Below are positions 36,598 through 45,412 of a DNA stretch of 64,000 nt, in pieces. Position 1 is the stretch's first letter, and each line of letters starts with the position of its first letter. The notes beneath the pieces are model-generated. The model did not search any database, had not been told where the DNA came from, and saw only the letters and a list, made by a program, of their open reading frames with translations. Source of the DNA: Flavobacterium sharifuzzamanii. GTDB taxonomy: Bacteria > Bacteroidota > Bacteroidia > Flavobacteriales > Flavobacteriaceae. Made by a program: the position numbers and the translations under genes. The DNA is taken from contig NZ_QJGZ01000036.1 of assembly GCF_003254585.1 (NCBI RefSeq), positions 62,001-126,000 of the forward strand. The letters run 5' to 3'.

Positions 36598-38043
36598 TTA
36601 TCTTAAAGCTTTTACCATTTCTGGCGTAATTTCGGTTTTATTGTTGCCCCAACTATTATAAATGTAGGTCAATACATTTGCAATTTCATCGTCAGATAAA
36701 TTCTGAGCAGGCATTACGTTGTTGTATTTTTTACCATTAACTGTTACCTCTCCTGTTAAACCATGCAGAATGGTTTTTATGGCACGTTTAGAATCAGCGT
36801 TTAAATAATCTGATTTTGCTAAAGGAGGGAAAGTGCTCGGAATTCCTTGTCCTTCAGATTGATGGCAAGCAAAACAAGTTGTTCCAAAAATTTCTTTACC
36901 AATATTAATTTTCTCAGCAACTGTTCGTTTCGGAATTGCAGTTTTTGCAGCTGATCCGCCTGGCATTTTTTGGATTGTTCCACCTTCAGGCAGATAAATA
37001 CCTTCTTGAATTGTTCCAGAATAAATGTTCTTATTTTCTTTTCCTTCCACTTTTAGCATTCCTAGTGCTCCTTTATTAAATGCTCTAAAAATAGAGTGGT
37101 CAACCAAAATGAAAGTTCCTGGAGTTTCAACTTTGAAATCAACAATTGCGGCACCGCCAGCAGGAATTAAGGTTGTCTGAACATTTTTGTTGATTGTACT
37201 TCCGCCTTCAATATGTACACTATCGAAAATTTCTCCAATAACATGGAAAGAAGAAACCAAATTTGGTCCGCCGTTTCCAACAAACAGACGAACAGTTTCT
37301 CCAACTTTTGCTGTTAATTCATTTCCATTTGTTAAAGACCCAACTTTTCCATTAAATACAACATAATCAGGAGTTTCTTTTACGGCTTTATTCATGTCAA
37401 ATGGCTGAAGACCTTTTGCTCCATATTCGCCTTGAGTATAAAAATCACCCTGCATTACATAGTATTCTTTATCAACAGGAGGAAGTCCACCTTCAGGTTC
37501 AACAAGAATCAATCCGTACATACCATTTGCAATATGCATTCCAACAGGAGCAGTAGCACAGTGATAAACATATAATCCAGGATTTATAACTTTAAAGCTG
37601 AACACTTTTTCATGCCCTGGCGCTACAAGAGATGAGGTTGCTCCACCACCTGGGCCAGTTACGGCATGTAAATCTATATTGTGAGGTAATTTATTATCAG
37701 GATGGTTTTTTAAGTGAAATTCTACTTCATCACCAACGCGTGTTCTGATGAAGCTTCCAGGAACCGAACCGCCAAATGTCCAGTAGGTATATTTTACACC
37801 ATCAGTCATTGTTCCTTCTTGTTCTTTAATTTCCATGTTTAGTTTTAGCTTCATGGCGGTTCTGTTTCCAACTGGTTTTGGAACGTGTGGAGGAGATGTG
37901 AGTTCAGCATCCATTTCGCCTTCAGTCATAATGTCTGAATAACTTTTAGCTTCTTCTTTTTTGCAGCTGCCCAAAATCAGCAGCATAAATAACGAGCACA
38001 TAAGAAAGCTCGTTTTAATCCAGGTTTTGTTAGTTCTTTTCAT
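36598..38043 (-). CDS. nirK: Copper nitrite reductase with C-terminal cytochrome c domain
   Basis: Reduces nitrite to NO in the periplasm. The 481-residue lipoprotein (GSCKKEEA, Cys27) has two cupredoxin domains. Type 1 copper ligands: His121, Cys162, His170, Met175. Type 2 ligands: His126, His161, His316. Catalytic Asp124 (HNIDLH) and His267 (SSFHVIGE) are present. From about residue 370 a class I cytochrome c domain with CFACH (heme at Cys390 and Cys393, His394) is fused; azurin could donate to either part. It is the first gene of a nirK-nirV-SCO unit. Confidence 0.95.
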   Translation of the reverse strand: MKRTNKTWIKTSFLMCSLFMLLILGSCKKEEAKSYSDIMTEGEMDAELTSPPHVPKPVGNRTAMKLKLNMEIKEQEGTMTDGVKYTYWTFGGSVPGSFIRTRVGDEVEFHLKNHPDNKLPHNIDLHAVTGPGGGATSSLVAPGHEKVFSFKVINPGLYVYHCATAPVGMHIANGMYGLILVEPEGGLPPVDKEYYVMQGDFYTQGEYGAKGLQPFDMNKAVKETPDYVVFNGKVGSLTNGNELTAKVGETVRLFVGNGGPNLVSSFHVIGEIFDSVHIEGGSTINKNVQTTLIPAGGAAIVDFKVETPGTFILVDHSIFRAFNKGALGMLKVEGKENKNIYSGTIQEGIYLPEGGTIQKMPGGSAAKTAIPKRTVAEKINIGKEIFGTTCFACHQSEGQGIPSTFPPLAKSDYLNADSKRAIKTILHGLTGEVTVNGKKYNNVMPAQNLSDDEIANVLTYIYNSWGNNKTEITPEMVKALR

Positions 38044-38080
38044 GATATATTTAGATTTTATTTTGCGTTAAATTTCTAAA

Positions 38081-38110
38081 CAAAAATAAAAGACTTTTTT
38101 ATCCTTTATT
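38081..38110. promoter_or_regulatory. nirK promoter with NsrR-type operator
   Basis: The minus-strand -7 TATTTTTG (38081-38088) overlaps a 26-bp palindrome (38085-38110): AATAAAAGA, spacer CTTTTTTA, TCCTTTATT. The half-sites match those at 29087 and 30200 with one change. This overlap with the -7 fits repression. Confidence 0.58.
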
Positions 38111-38300
38111 ATGATATTAATCATGTTTTTACACAATTACAGAGCTAAGGGCTTTTAGGGATTAAACAAATATACGTAAAATCTTATTATTTTATGTAAG
38201 CATAATATTTTTGAATAAAAATAATTGAGGCTCTTCATTTTAAATTAATAATGATTATTTTTGCTCGCTGATTAAGTAAAAAAAATTACTACAATATATT

Positions 38301-39560
38301 ATGGTAAAAGATTTATTCGAAAGAATTCAGGACAATAAAGGACCATTAGGAAAATGGGCTTCTCAAGCAGAAGGTTACTATGTTTTCCCAAAGTTAGAAG
38401 GAGAGTTGGGTCCTAGAATGCAATTTCACGGAAAAAATATTTTAAACTGGAGTTTAAATGATTATTTAGGTTTAGCAAATCATCCAGAGGTTCGTAAAGC
38501 AGATACAGATGCAGCAATTCAGTTTGGTGCAGCATATCCAATGGGAGCTCGTATGATGTCTGGACACACTACGTATCACGAACAATTAGAAAATGAATTA
38601 GCTGAATTCGTAATGAAAGAATCTGCTTATTTATTGAATTTTGGTTACCAAGGAATGGTGTCTATTATTGATGCTTTGGTTACTAAAAATGACATTATTG
38701 TTTATGATGTTGATTCACATGCTTGTATCATTGATGGTGTTCGTTTACACATGGGGAAACGTTTCACATACAAACACAATGATCTTGAAAGTATGGAAAA
38801 AAACTTGCAGCGTGCTACTAAAATGGCAGAAGAAACAGGCGGAGGTATTTTATTTATTACTGAAGGTGTTTTCGGAATGCGCGGACAGCAAGGGAAATTA
38901 AAAGAAATTGCTGAACTAAAGAAAAAATACAATTTCAGATTATTAGTAGATGATGCTCACGGTTTTGGTACTTTAGGTAAAACTGGTGCTGGAGCAGGTG
39001 AGGAGCAAGGAGTTCAAGATCAGATTGATGTTTACTTCTCTACTTTTGCAAAATCTATGGCTAATATTGGTGCTTTCGTAGCTGCTGATAAAACGGTTAT
39101 CGATTATTTGAAATACAACTTGCGTTCTCAAATGTTTGCTAAAGCTTTACCAATGATTCAAACAATTGGTTCTTTGAAACGTTTAGAGTTATTACGTCAA
39201 TCTTCTGCAATTAAAGACAAGCTTTGGGAAAACGTAAATGCATTGCAAAACGGTCTTAAAGAAAAAGGATTTAATATTGGAGATACAAATACTTGTATTA
39301 CACCAGTTTACTTAGAAGGAAGTATTCCTGAGGCAATGGTGATGGTGAACGATTTAAGAGAAAATTATGGTATTTTCCTTTCTATTGTAGTTTACCCAGT
39401 TATTCCAAAAGGAATTATCTTATTGAGAATGATTCCAACAGCTTCTCATACATTAGAAGATATCAATGAAACGTTAACAGCTTTCGAAGCAATCCGCGAG
39501 AAACTGACTAACGGAACTTATAAAGAAATTGCAGAACGTACAACTGTTGACGTTTCGTAA
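38301..39560 (+). CDS. Alpha-oxoamine synthase, probable serine or cysteate acyltransferase
   Basis: This 419-residue PLP enzyme condenses an amino acid with an acyl thioester. Key sites: LNWSLNDYLGLANHPEV, FGMRGQQGKL, LLVDDAHGFGTLG (Asp217, His220) and the PLP lysine Lys251 in STFAKSMANIGAFV. The last motif resembles serine palmitoyltransferases of Bacteroidota. In Flavobacterium a close relative makes capnine for sulfonolipids from cysteate, so serine and cysteate are both possible substrates. It is divergent from nirK, with a 257-bp gap that also holds -7 TATTTTTG (38256-38263). KBL and BioF are less likely by motif. Confidence 0.87.
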   Translation: MVKDLFERIQDNKGPLGKWASQAEGYYVFPKLEGELGPRMQFHGKNILNWSLNDYLGLANHPEVRKADTDAAIQFGAAYPMGARMMSGHTTYHEQLENELAEFVMKESAYLLNFGYQGMVSIIDALVTKNDIIVYDVDSHACIIDGVRLHMGKRFTYKHNDLESMEKNLQRATKMAEETGGGILFITEGVFGMRGQQGKLKEIAELKKKYNFRLLVDDAHGFGTLGKTGAGAGEEQGVQDQIDVYFSTFAKSMANIGAFVAADKTVIDYLKYNLRSQMFAKALPMIQTIGSLKRLELLRQSSAIKDKLWENVNALQNGLKEKGFNIGDTNTCITPVYLEGSIPEAMVMVNDLRENYGIFLSIVVYPVIPKGIILLRMIPTASHTLEDINETLTAFEAIREKLTNGTYKEIAERTTVDVS

Positions 39561-39605
39561 TGACTTAAGAAAATAAATTCTCGAAACATGGGAATTATGT
39601 AAAAG

Positions 39606-39637
39606 AATCCATTCGTTATGCGAATGGATTTTTTTTA
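39606..39637 (+). terminator. Terminator after the oxoamine synthase gene
   Basis: AATCCATTCG and CGAATGGATT form a 10-bp stem with a TTATG loop and a T run. Confidence 0.88.
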
Positions 39638-39681
39638 TTTAAAGTAACTTTATTTCATAATCAACAAAATAAAAGACAAAT

Positions 39682-40167
39682 ATGAAAAAAGTACTTACAA
39701 TAGCTGTGATAGCGCTGTTTGTTTTTGCTTCTTGTAAAAAAGAAACAACGACAACAGAGCCAGTACAAATTACACCAAGTCCGCCAAAAGAAGCTGAAAT
39801 TGTTGAACCTGCTGGAGATCAATGTTATGCTTGGAAATCTAATGGAAGTATTATTGAGATGAGTTTTAATGTTAACTCACATCAAGAGGTAAACGGAAAA
39901 CTAAGCTATAATTTGGTTGGAAAAGATAAAAATGAAGGAACTTTAATAGGCAACATGAAAGGTGATACTTTGGTTGCTGATTATACCTTTAACTCTGAAG
40001 GTGCTTCATCTGTTCGAGAAGTTGTCTTTCTACAAAAAGACGGGGCTTTTATTGAAGGATACGGAGATGTTGTAGAAGCAAATAATAAAGTTTCTTTTAA
40101 AGATAAATCAAAACTAAAATTTGATGCCAAAAATACTTTGATTAAAGTAGATTGCAAAGTAGAGTAA
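39682..40167 (+). CDS. Lipoprotein of unknown function
   Basis: The 161-residue lipoprotein has lipobox FASCKKE and a proline-rich spacer. The mature part starts GDQCYAWKSNGSIIEMSFNV and looks beta-rich, with two cysteines (in DQCYAW and VDCKVE) that could form a disulfide. I do not recognise the family. It is flanked on both sides by terminators with the same stem sequence. Confidence 0.68.
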   Translation: MKKVLTIAVIALFVFASCKKETTTTEPVQITPSPPKEAEIVEPAGDQCYAWKSNGSIIEMSFNVNSHQEVNGKLSYNLVGKDKNEGTLIGNMKGDTLVADYTFNSEGASSVREVVFLQKDGAFIEGYGDVVEANNKVSFKDKSKLKFDAKNTLIKVDCKVE

Positions 40168-40186
40168 TGATGTGTTTTATAAAGTG

Positions 40187-40220
40187 AAAAATCCATTCGT
40201 TTGGGGGCGAATGGATTTTT
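40187..40220 (+). terminator. Terminator after the lipoprotein gene
   Basis: AAAAATCCATTCG (40187-40199) pairs with CGAATGGATTTTT (40208-40220). Its inner 10 bp are identical to those of the terminator at 39606-39637. Confidence 0.88.
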
Positions 40221-40326
40221 TTATTTTTAAAGATATTTTCGTATTTAAGTTGATTTGTAAAGCGCTAGAATTTTAGATTCACTTTAAAACTGTACACTAA
40301 AAACTGTAAACTGATGACTAAAAAAA

Positions 40327-41445
40327 TTAAAGGTTCTTCAAATAAGTCTTTCTCTGGCAGTGAATAATTGGGTCAAAGTTTTTCCATAGTAAATGAATAG
40401 CATTATTTTCTAATAACTCTGGCGTTCTAATGCAAGTCTGAATTCCTTTGGCAGAAAAAGTCTTGTAATATTCATCAAAAATAATAGCGGTTACACCTTT
40501 ATTCTGATATTCAGGATGAACTCCGATGAGGTAAAAAACAACATCTTTACTATGTTTTTTAGCCTTTAGTAATTGCAGAAAACCAAATGGGAATAGTTTG
40601 CCTCTTATTTTTTGCAACGCTTCAACAAAACTTGGCATTACAATACTAAAAGCTACTAGTTTATCATCTTTATCAACCACAAATTTGATGTATTCTGGAT
40701 TGATAAAACTGATGTATTTCTTTTTAAAATACTCTTTCTGTACATCAGAAATAGCTACAAACGAAGCCAGTTTTTCATAAGATTCGTTAAACAAATCAAA
40801 CATTTTGTCTACGTGAGGCATAATGTCTTTTGTTTTGGTAAAATTAAGCGCTTTTAGTCCGTAACGTTTCTTAATTAACTCTTGTGCTTTTTGGAAAAAT
40901 TCTGGTTTAACATTAGAAAAAGGAAATATACTTTCTATATATTGTTTTTCAACCTGAAAGCCTAATTCCTCAAAATGTCTCACATAATATTCATGATTGT
41001 ACCATGTAATCATAGTCCCAACTTGATCAAATCCTTCGGTAAGAACCCCAACTTTGTCTAGATTTGAAAAACCCATTGGCCCTTCAGCGTGTTCTAAGTT
41101 GTGTTTTCTTCCCAATTCATATACTTTTTCAAGAAGAGCTTTAGTAACTTCAATATCATCAATTACATCAAACCAACCAAAACGAACTTTTCTTTTATGT
41201 TGATTGTTAACCTCAGACCAGTTGATAATAGCTGTAATACGGCCAACAATTTTATTGTCTCTGTATGCTAAATAAAAATAAGCTTCGGCATTATCAAAAG
41301 CTGGATTTTTAGTTTTATCAAAAGATGCCAATTCATCTGAAATAATAGGCGGTACCCAATACGGATTGTCCTTGTATAATGAAAAAGGAAATTTGATGTA
41401 TTCGGTTAATTCTTTCTTGCTTTTGGCTTCTTTAATTGTAATCAT
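40327..41445 (-). CDS. GNAT-fold N-acyltransferase-like protein
   Basis: The 372-residue protein has two regions. An N-terminal acyltransferase-like part contains KFPFSLYKDNPYWVPPI and AEAYFYLAYRDNKIVGRITAI. A C-terminal GNAT part ends VFYLIGVHPEYQNKGVTAIIFDEYY, an acetyl/acyl-CoA loop of the Q/RxxGxG/A type. EGPMGFSNLDKVGVLTEGFDQ lies between. The double GNAT layout fits lipid N-acyltransferases as well as N-acetyltransferases. A place near the oxoamine synthase raises a lipid role, but they are not in one operon. Confidence 0.75.
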   Translation of the reverse strand: MITIKEAKSKKELTEYIKFPFSLYKDNPYWVPPIISDELASFDKTKNPAFDNAEAYFYLAYRDNKIVGRITAIINWSEVNNQHKRKVRFGWFDVIDDIEVTKALLEKVYELGRKHNLEHAEGPMGFSNLDKVGVLTEGFDQVGTMITWYNHEYYVRHFEELGFQVEKQYIESIFPFSNVKPEFFQKAQELIKKRYGLKALNFTKTKDIMPHVDKMFDLFNESYEKLASFVAISDVQKEYFKKKYISFINPEYIKFVVDKDDKLVAFSIVMPSFVEALQKIRGKLFPFGFLQLLKAKKHSKDVVFYLIGVHPEYQNKGVTAIIFDEYYKTFSAKGIQTCIRTPELLENNAIHLLWKNFDPIIHCQRKTYLKNL

Positions 41446-41489
41446 TATATGGTATTGAGAGTCTTTAAAAAAGATCTAGTTATTTATGT

Positions 41490-42458
41490 TTATTCGTATT
41501 TCGCTTTACGTTTTCTTTCTCTTTCTTGATAATCTATTGGTTTCTCATTGTCAGGATTCTTTTTTGCTTTTGCGGCTGCTTTGTTTTCTATCTGTTTTTC
41601 TTTGTACCAGCCATCATAGCGCCATGAAACTCCAACTCCGCCATATAAAATTGACGGCGTATTCTTAAAATTAGTGCTTATAGAAGCATCAACCTGTAAG
41701 TTTGAAGAAAGCAAATAAGCAGCACCTGTACGCAGAATTGAATCGCTGTAAAAGTCGCTTTTATATCCTTGATTTTCAATAAAACCAGACCAACGGTCAT
41801 TAAATCCGTGCGTCAAAGTTAATATATATCCGTAACTTGGATAGTCTGTACCGATATAATCTGCAATAATATTGGTAACAAAGACCCAAGATCCTCCTCC
41901 AAGAAGGTTTTGGGTAATAATCGAAACCTTAGGAGAAATGGCTCCATCTGGAGAAAAATAATATGGATTGTCGGCACCAACGAAATTAGCTCCTGCAAAT
42001 ACCGAAACCGCAGGAATCAGCTCGCGCCACTGAAAATTACGATTGGCTTTGTAGCTGTAAATATTCACTTCTCTTTTGTAATTTTTATACGGATCGTAAA
42101 TAAGATATTTAGCTCCTAAAACAGTTTGTCTAAAATTGTTCTTTTTGTAGCTTGTGTACGGAGTATCATAATTAGCTGCTTGATATTGTAGATCAGCAAT
42201 AAATTCTAATTGTTCTAGAAAAGCACCAAATCTTATGGTTAAATCAGTGCCAAATCCGCTACCATCGTAGTCTAATAAATCGTGTTTTTCTTTAATGCCA
42301 TAAACACCAAGTTCGGCCTGAATTACAGATTTTCCAACAGCATAAGCTGACATAGTTTCGCCAGGACGGTTGGAATTAATAACGTCGGTGTATTGCGCAA
42401 AAAATAGTTGTGGAATAAAAAAAAGTACCGGGGCAAGTAAGTTTTTAATTTTGGACAT
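41490..42458 (-). CDS. Outer-membrane beta-barrel protein, MetA-pathway/transporter-like
   Basis: The 322-residue product has a signal peptide (MSKIKNLLAPVLFFIPQLFFAQ) and alternates hydrophobic beta-strands with turns to about residue 285, e.g. QTVLGAKYLIYDPYK, GGGSWVFVTNIIADYIG and YGGVGVSWRYDGWY. It starts TDVINSNRPGETMSAYAVGKSVIQ, a pattern seen in transporter proteins of the Phenol_MetA_deg group. The tail is lysine-rich (QERERKRKAKYE). Minus-strand -7 TACATTTG is at 42495-42502. Substrate unknown. Confidence 0.72.
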   Translation of the reverse strand: MSKIKNLLAPVLFFIPQLFFAQYTDVINSNRPGETMSAYAVGKSVIQAELGVYGIKEKHDLLDYDGSGFGTDLTIRFGAFLEQLEFIADLQYQAANYDTPYTSYKKNNFRQTVLGAKYLIYDPYKNYKREVNIYSYKANRNFQWRELIPAVSVFAGANFVGADNPYYFSPDGAISPKVSIITQNLLGGGSWVFVTNIIADYIGTDYPSYGYILTLTHGFNDRWSGFIENQGYKSDFYSDSILRTGAAYLLSSNLQVDASISTNFKNTPSILYGGVGVSWRYDGWYKEKQIENKAAAKAKKNPDNEKPIDYQERERKRKAKYE

Positions 42459-42556
42459 ATAATTTTTTTTGGATTAAAAAATAATAACGCATTTCAAATG
42501 TACATATTTTATTATTTATTTAAGATTCATATTTTATTTTTAAGGAATGGATTTAT

Positions 42557-42564
42557 TAATTTTG
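42557..42564 (+). promoter_or_regulatory. Promoter -7 element for the DUF4834 gene
   Basis: TAATTTTG lies 17 bases before the ATG at 42582. This places the start there and not at an in-frame ATG at 42498. Confidence 0.6.
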
Positions 42565-42581
42565 GAAAAAAATATATAGTT

Positions 42582-42875
42582 ATGCAAGAAGCATCATTTT
42601 CAGGTTTGTTTAAGACCATCATGTGGGTTATAGCTTTTTATTACATTTTTAAATTTTTAGCTAGAATCTTTTTGCCAGTATTGGTTAAAAAGGCGGTAGA
42701 GAATGCTAGTGAAAATTTTCAAAGACAACAGCAGCAATATAATCAAGGCAATACATATCAGAACAATCGCAATACAAATAATAATGATGAAATAATCATT
42801 AATACTGCTAATGCTAAAAATCCACGCGAAACCAAAAAAGTGGGAGAGTATGTCGATTACGAAGAAATAGATTAG
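42582..42875 (+). CDS. DUF4834 family membrane protein
   Basis: From the ATG at 42582 the protein has 97 residues. It has one membrane helix (FKTIMWVIAFYYIFKFLARIFLP) and a Gln/Asn-rich cytosolic tail (RQQQQYNQGNTYQNN), ending KKVGEYVDYEEID, the conserved C-terminal motif of DUF4834. The choice of start is decided by the -7 element at 42557. Function unknown. Confidence 0.82.
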   Translation: MQEASFSGLFKTIMWVIAFYYIFKFLARIFLPVLVKKAVENASENFQRQQQQYNQGNTYQNNRNTNNNDEIIINTANAKNPRETKKVGEYVDYEEID

Positions 42876-42880
42876 ATTTG
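42873..42880 (+). promoter_or_regulatory. Promoter -7 element for the YfhO gene
   Basis: TAGATTTG fits TAnnTTTG. It begins with the TAG stop codon of the DUF4834 gene and lies 44 bases before the TTG start at 42925. Confidence 0.5.
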
Positions 42881-42924
42881 TGTCCTGAAAATTTAGGATT
42901 CATTTTAACCCAAACTAGCCAAAA

Positions 42925-45363
42925 TTGAAAATAGTAAATAAGTTCTATCCGCACGCCCTTGTTATCTTGGGCTTTATTTTTGTTTCGTTAATTTATTTTT
43001 ATCCAGTTCTGCAAGGAAAACAAATCTTCCAGTCTGATATTGCTCAATACACCGGAATGGCAAAAGAGCAAAATGACTTTAGAGCTGCAGAAAATGCTGA
43101 GCCTTATTGGACAAACTCTGCTTTTGGAGGTATGCCAACGTATCAGCTTGGAGCAAATTATCCGAACGATTTTATTGGTAAAGTTGATGACGTTTTGCGT
43201 TTTCTTCCACGTCCTGCAGATTACTTATTTTTATATTTCCTTGGTTTTTATGGCTTATTGTTAGTTTTAAAAACAGATCCTTTGAAAGCCTTTATAGGTT
43301 CAATTGCATTTGGTTTTTCAACTTATATGATTATCATTTTAGGAGTTGGACATAATGCCAAAGCGCATGCAATAGCCTATATGCCTTTGGTAATAGCTGG
43401 ATTTATACTCGTCTTTCAGAAGAAGTATATTAAGGGTGGTCTGCTCACCATGTTTGCTGTTGCATTAGAAATTAGTGCCAACCACTTCCAGATGACCTAT
43501 TATTTATTGATTTTCTTATTGATACTTTCAGGTTATTTTGCTTTTAATTATATCAAAGAGAAAGATTTTAAAGGACTTCTAATTTCTTGCGGAGTTTTAT
43601 TAGTTGCTGGAATTTTTGCATTGGGTGCCAACGCTGGTAATTTAATGGCAACAAACGAATATGCTAAATATAGTATCAGAGATAAAAGTGAGCTGACTTT
43701 TAATCCAGACGGATCTAAAAATGAAACCACTGCATCGATGACTACAGATTATATTACAGAATATAGTTATGGTATTGCGGAAAGTTTAAATTTAATTGCT
43801 CCAAGAATTTTTGGAGGTTCTAGTCACGAAAATGTAGGTACAGATAGCCGTATGTATGCATTTATGCTTGAACAGGGAGTTCCTACTTCTCAAGCTCAAG
43901 ATTTTGTTTCTGGAATGCCAACGTATTGGGGAGATCAGCCAATTGTTTCGGCACCAGCTTATATTGGAGCTGTAGTTTTCTTTTTGGCAGTTTTAGCTTT
44001 GTTTATTGATGAAAGAAAAATCAAATATGTTTTCCTTACTGGAGCACTTTTTACTTTAGTGCTTTCTTGGGGTAAAAACTTCTCTTTGTTAACAGACTTT
44101 TTTATTGAATATGTTCCGCTTTACGATAAATTTAGAGCAGTATCTTCAATTCAGGTTATATTAGAATTATGTTTTCCTGTTTTAGCCGTTATGGGATTAC
44201 AGTCATTTTTTAAAGCTAAAGACGAGCCGAAATTACAGCAGAAAGCATTAGTGCAGACGGGAGTTTTTGGTTTGGGAGTTCTCGTTATTCTTTTAATAGC
44301 AAAAAGCTTTTTCCATTTTACAGGAATGAACGATAATGTTTATTTGGAAAGTTACGGACCAGGATTTGTTGATGCTTTAAGAGAAGATAGAATGACTATG
44401 TATTATGCAGATTTGTTAAGATCTGGATTCTTAATTATAGTGACATTTGTGGTTCTTTGGATGTTTGTAAAGAACAAATTTTCTCAAACTACAACTTTAA
44501 TTGTGGTTGGAATCGTAATGATTTTTGATCTGTTCTTTGTGGATAAAAAATACGTTTCTGCTAAAGATTTTGTGAGCCCAGTTCAAATTGCAGCGCCTTT
44601 CCAAGAAACGCAGGCAGATGCTCAGATTTTAAAAGATACTTCAGTTTACCGTGTATTTGATCTTCAAGGACAATTACAAGGACGATCTTCTTATTTCCAT
44701 AAAACAATTGGGGGCTATAGTGCTGTAAGACCAAGAAGAATGCAGCAATTGTATGATTACCAAATTGCTAAAAATAATTTAGAAGTGCTTAATATGTTGA
44801 ATGTTAAGTATGTGATTCAAGTGGATAAAGACGGAAACCAAATTCCTGCTGTTAACCCAGATGCTAACGGAAATGCTTGGTTTGTGGGTGCAGTAAAACT
44901 GGTAAATAAACCAGATGATGTAATGAAAGCGTTGAATACTTTGGATACTAAAAAAGTTGCAGTATTTAATGTTCACGAACATGAAAGCAAATTCCAAAAT
45001 GCAAGATTAAAGAAAGCTTTCGATACTACAGGAGCTATTAAGGTTGTTACTTATAAGCCAAATTATATCAAATACAAATCGGAAAATAACGGAGACGGTT
45101 TAGCTGTTTTCTCTGAAATGTATTATAAAAATGGCTGGAACGCTTATATTGACGGTAAACTAACAGATCATTTCCCTGTTGATTATGTTTTAAGAGCAAT
45201 GGAAATTCCTGCTGGAAAACACACTATTGAATTTAAATTTGAGCCTCAGATTATTAAAACAGGAGGTACAATTACTTTAATAAGTTCAATTGGAATGCTG
45301 TTGCTTTTAGCTGGAGGGATTTATTTTGAAAGTAGAAATTCTAATAAGAAAAAAGAAGTCTAG
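42925..45363 (+). CDS. YfhO family membrane protein
   Basis: The 812-residue protein has about 12 membrane helices in its first 540 residues and a soluble C-terminal domain. Landmarks include YFYPVLQGKQIFQSDIAQY, WTNSAFGGMPTYQLG and the late GWNAYIDGKLTDHFPVDYVLRAMEIPAGKHTIEFKFEP. YfhO is thought to be a GT-C-type glycosyltransferase acting on cell-envelope polymers. The start is TTG, since there is no nearby in-frame ATG. Genes for a glycosyltransferase and flippase follow, so an envelope glycan role is likely. Confidence 0.88.
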   Translation: MKIVNKFYPHALVILGFIFVSLIYFYPVLQGKQIFQSDIAQYTGMAKEQNDFRAAENAEPYWTNSAFGGMPTYQLGANYPNDFIGKVDDVLRFLPRPADYLFLYFLGFYGLLLVLKTDPLKAFIGSIAFGFSTYMIIILGVGHNAKAHAIAYMPLVIAGFILVFQKKYIKGGLLTMFAVALEISANHFQMTYYLLIFLLILSGYFAFNYIKEKDFKGLLISCGVLLVAGIFALGANAGNLMATNEYAKYSIRDKSELTFNPDGSKNETTASMTTDYITEYSYGIAESLNLIAPRIFGGSSHENVGTDSRMYAFMLEQGVPTSQAQDFVSGMPTYWGDQPIVSAPAYIGAVVFFLAVLALFIDERKIKYVFLTGALFTLVLSWGKNFSLLTDFFIEYVPLYDKFRAVSSIQVILELCFPVLAVMGLQSFFKAKDEPKLQQKALVQTGVFGLGVLVILLIAKSFFHFTGMNDNVYLESYGPGFVDALREDRMTMYYADLLRSGFLIIVTFVVLWMFVKNKFSQTTTLIVVGIVMIFDLFFVDKKYVSAKDFVSPVQIAAPFQETQADAQILKDTSVYRVFDLQGQLQGRSSYFHKTIGGYSAVRPRRMQQLYDYQIAKNNLEVLNMLNVKYVIQVDKDGNQIPAVNPDANGNAWFVGAVKLVNKPDDVMKALNTLDTKKVAVFNVHEHESKFQNARLKKAFDTTGAIKVVTYKPNYIKYKSENNGDGLAVFSEMYYKNGWNAYIDGKLTDHFPVDYVLRAMEIPAGKHTIEFKFEPQIIKTGGTITLISSIGMLLLLAGGIYFESRNSNKKKEV

Positions 45364-45376
45364 AATTCCAAAATTC

Positions 45377-45384
45377 TAAATTTG
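45377..45384 (+). promoter_or_regulatory. Promoter -7 element for the glycosyltransferase gene
   Basis: TAAATTTG fits TAnnTTTG and lies 28 bases before the TTG start at 45413. Confidence 0.55.
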
Positions 45385-45412
45385 CACTTTAAAAATAGTA
45401 AACTCATTTTCG

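Noticed and set aside
39666..39680. AATAAAAGACA half-site before the lipoprotein gene at 39682
   Set aside because: No second half-site is present.
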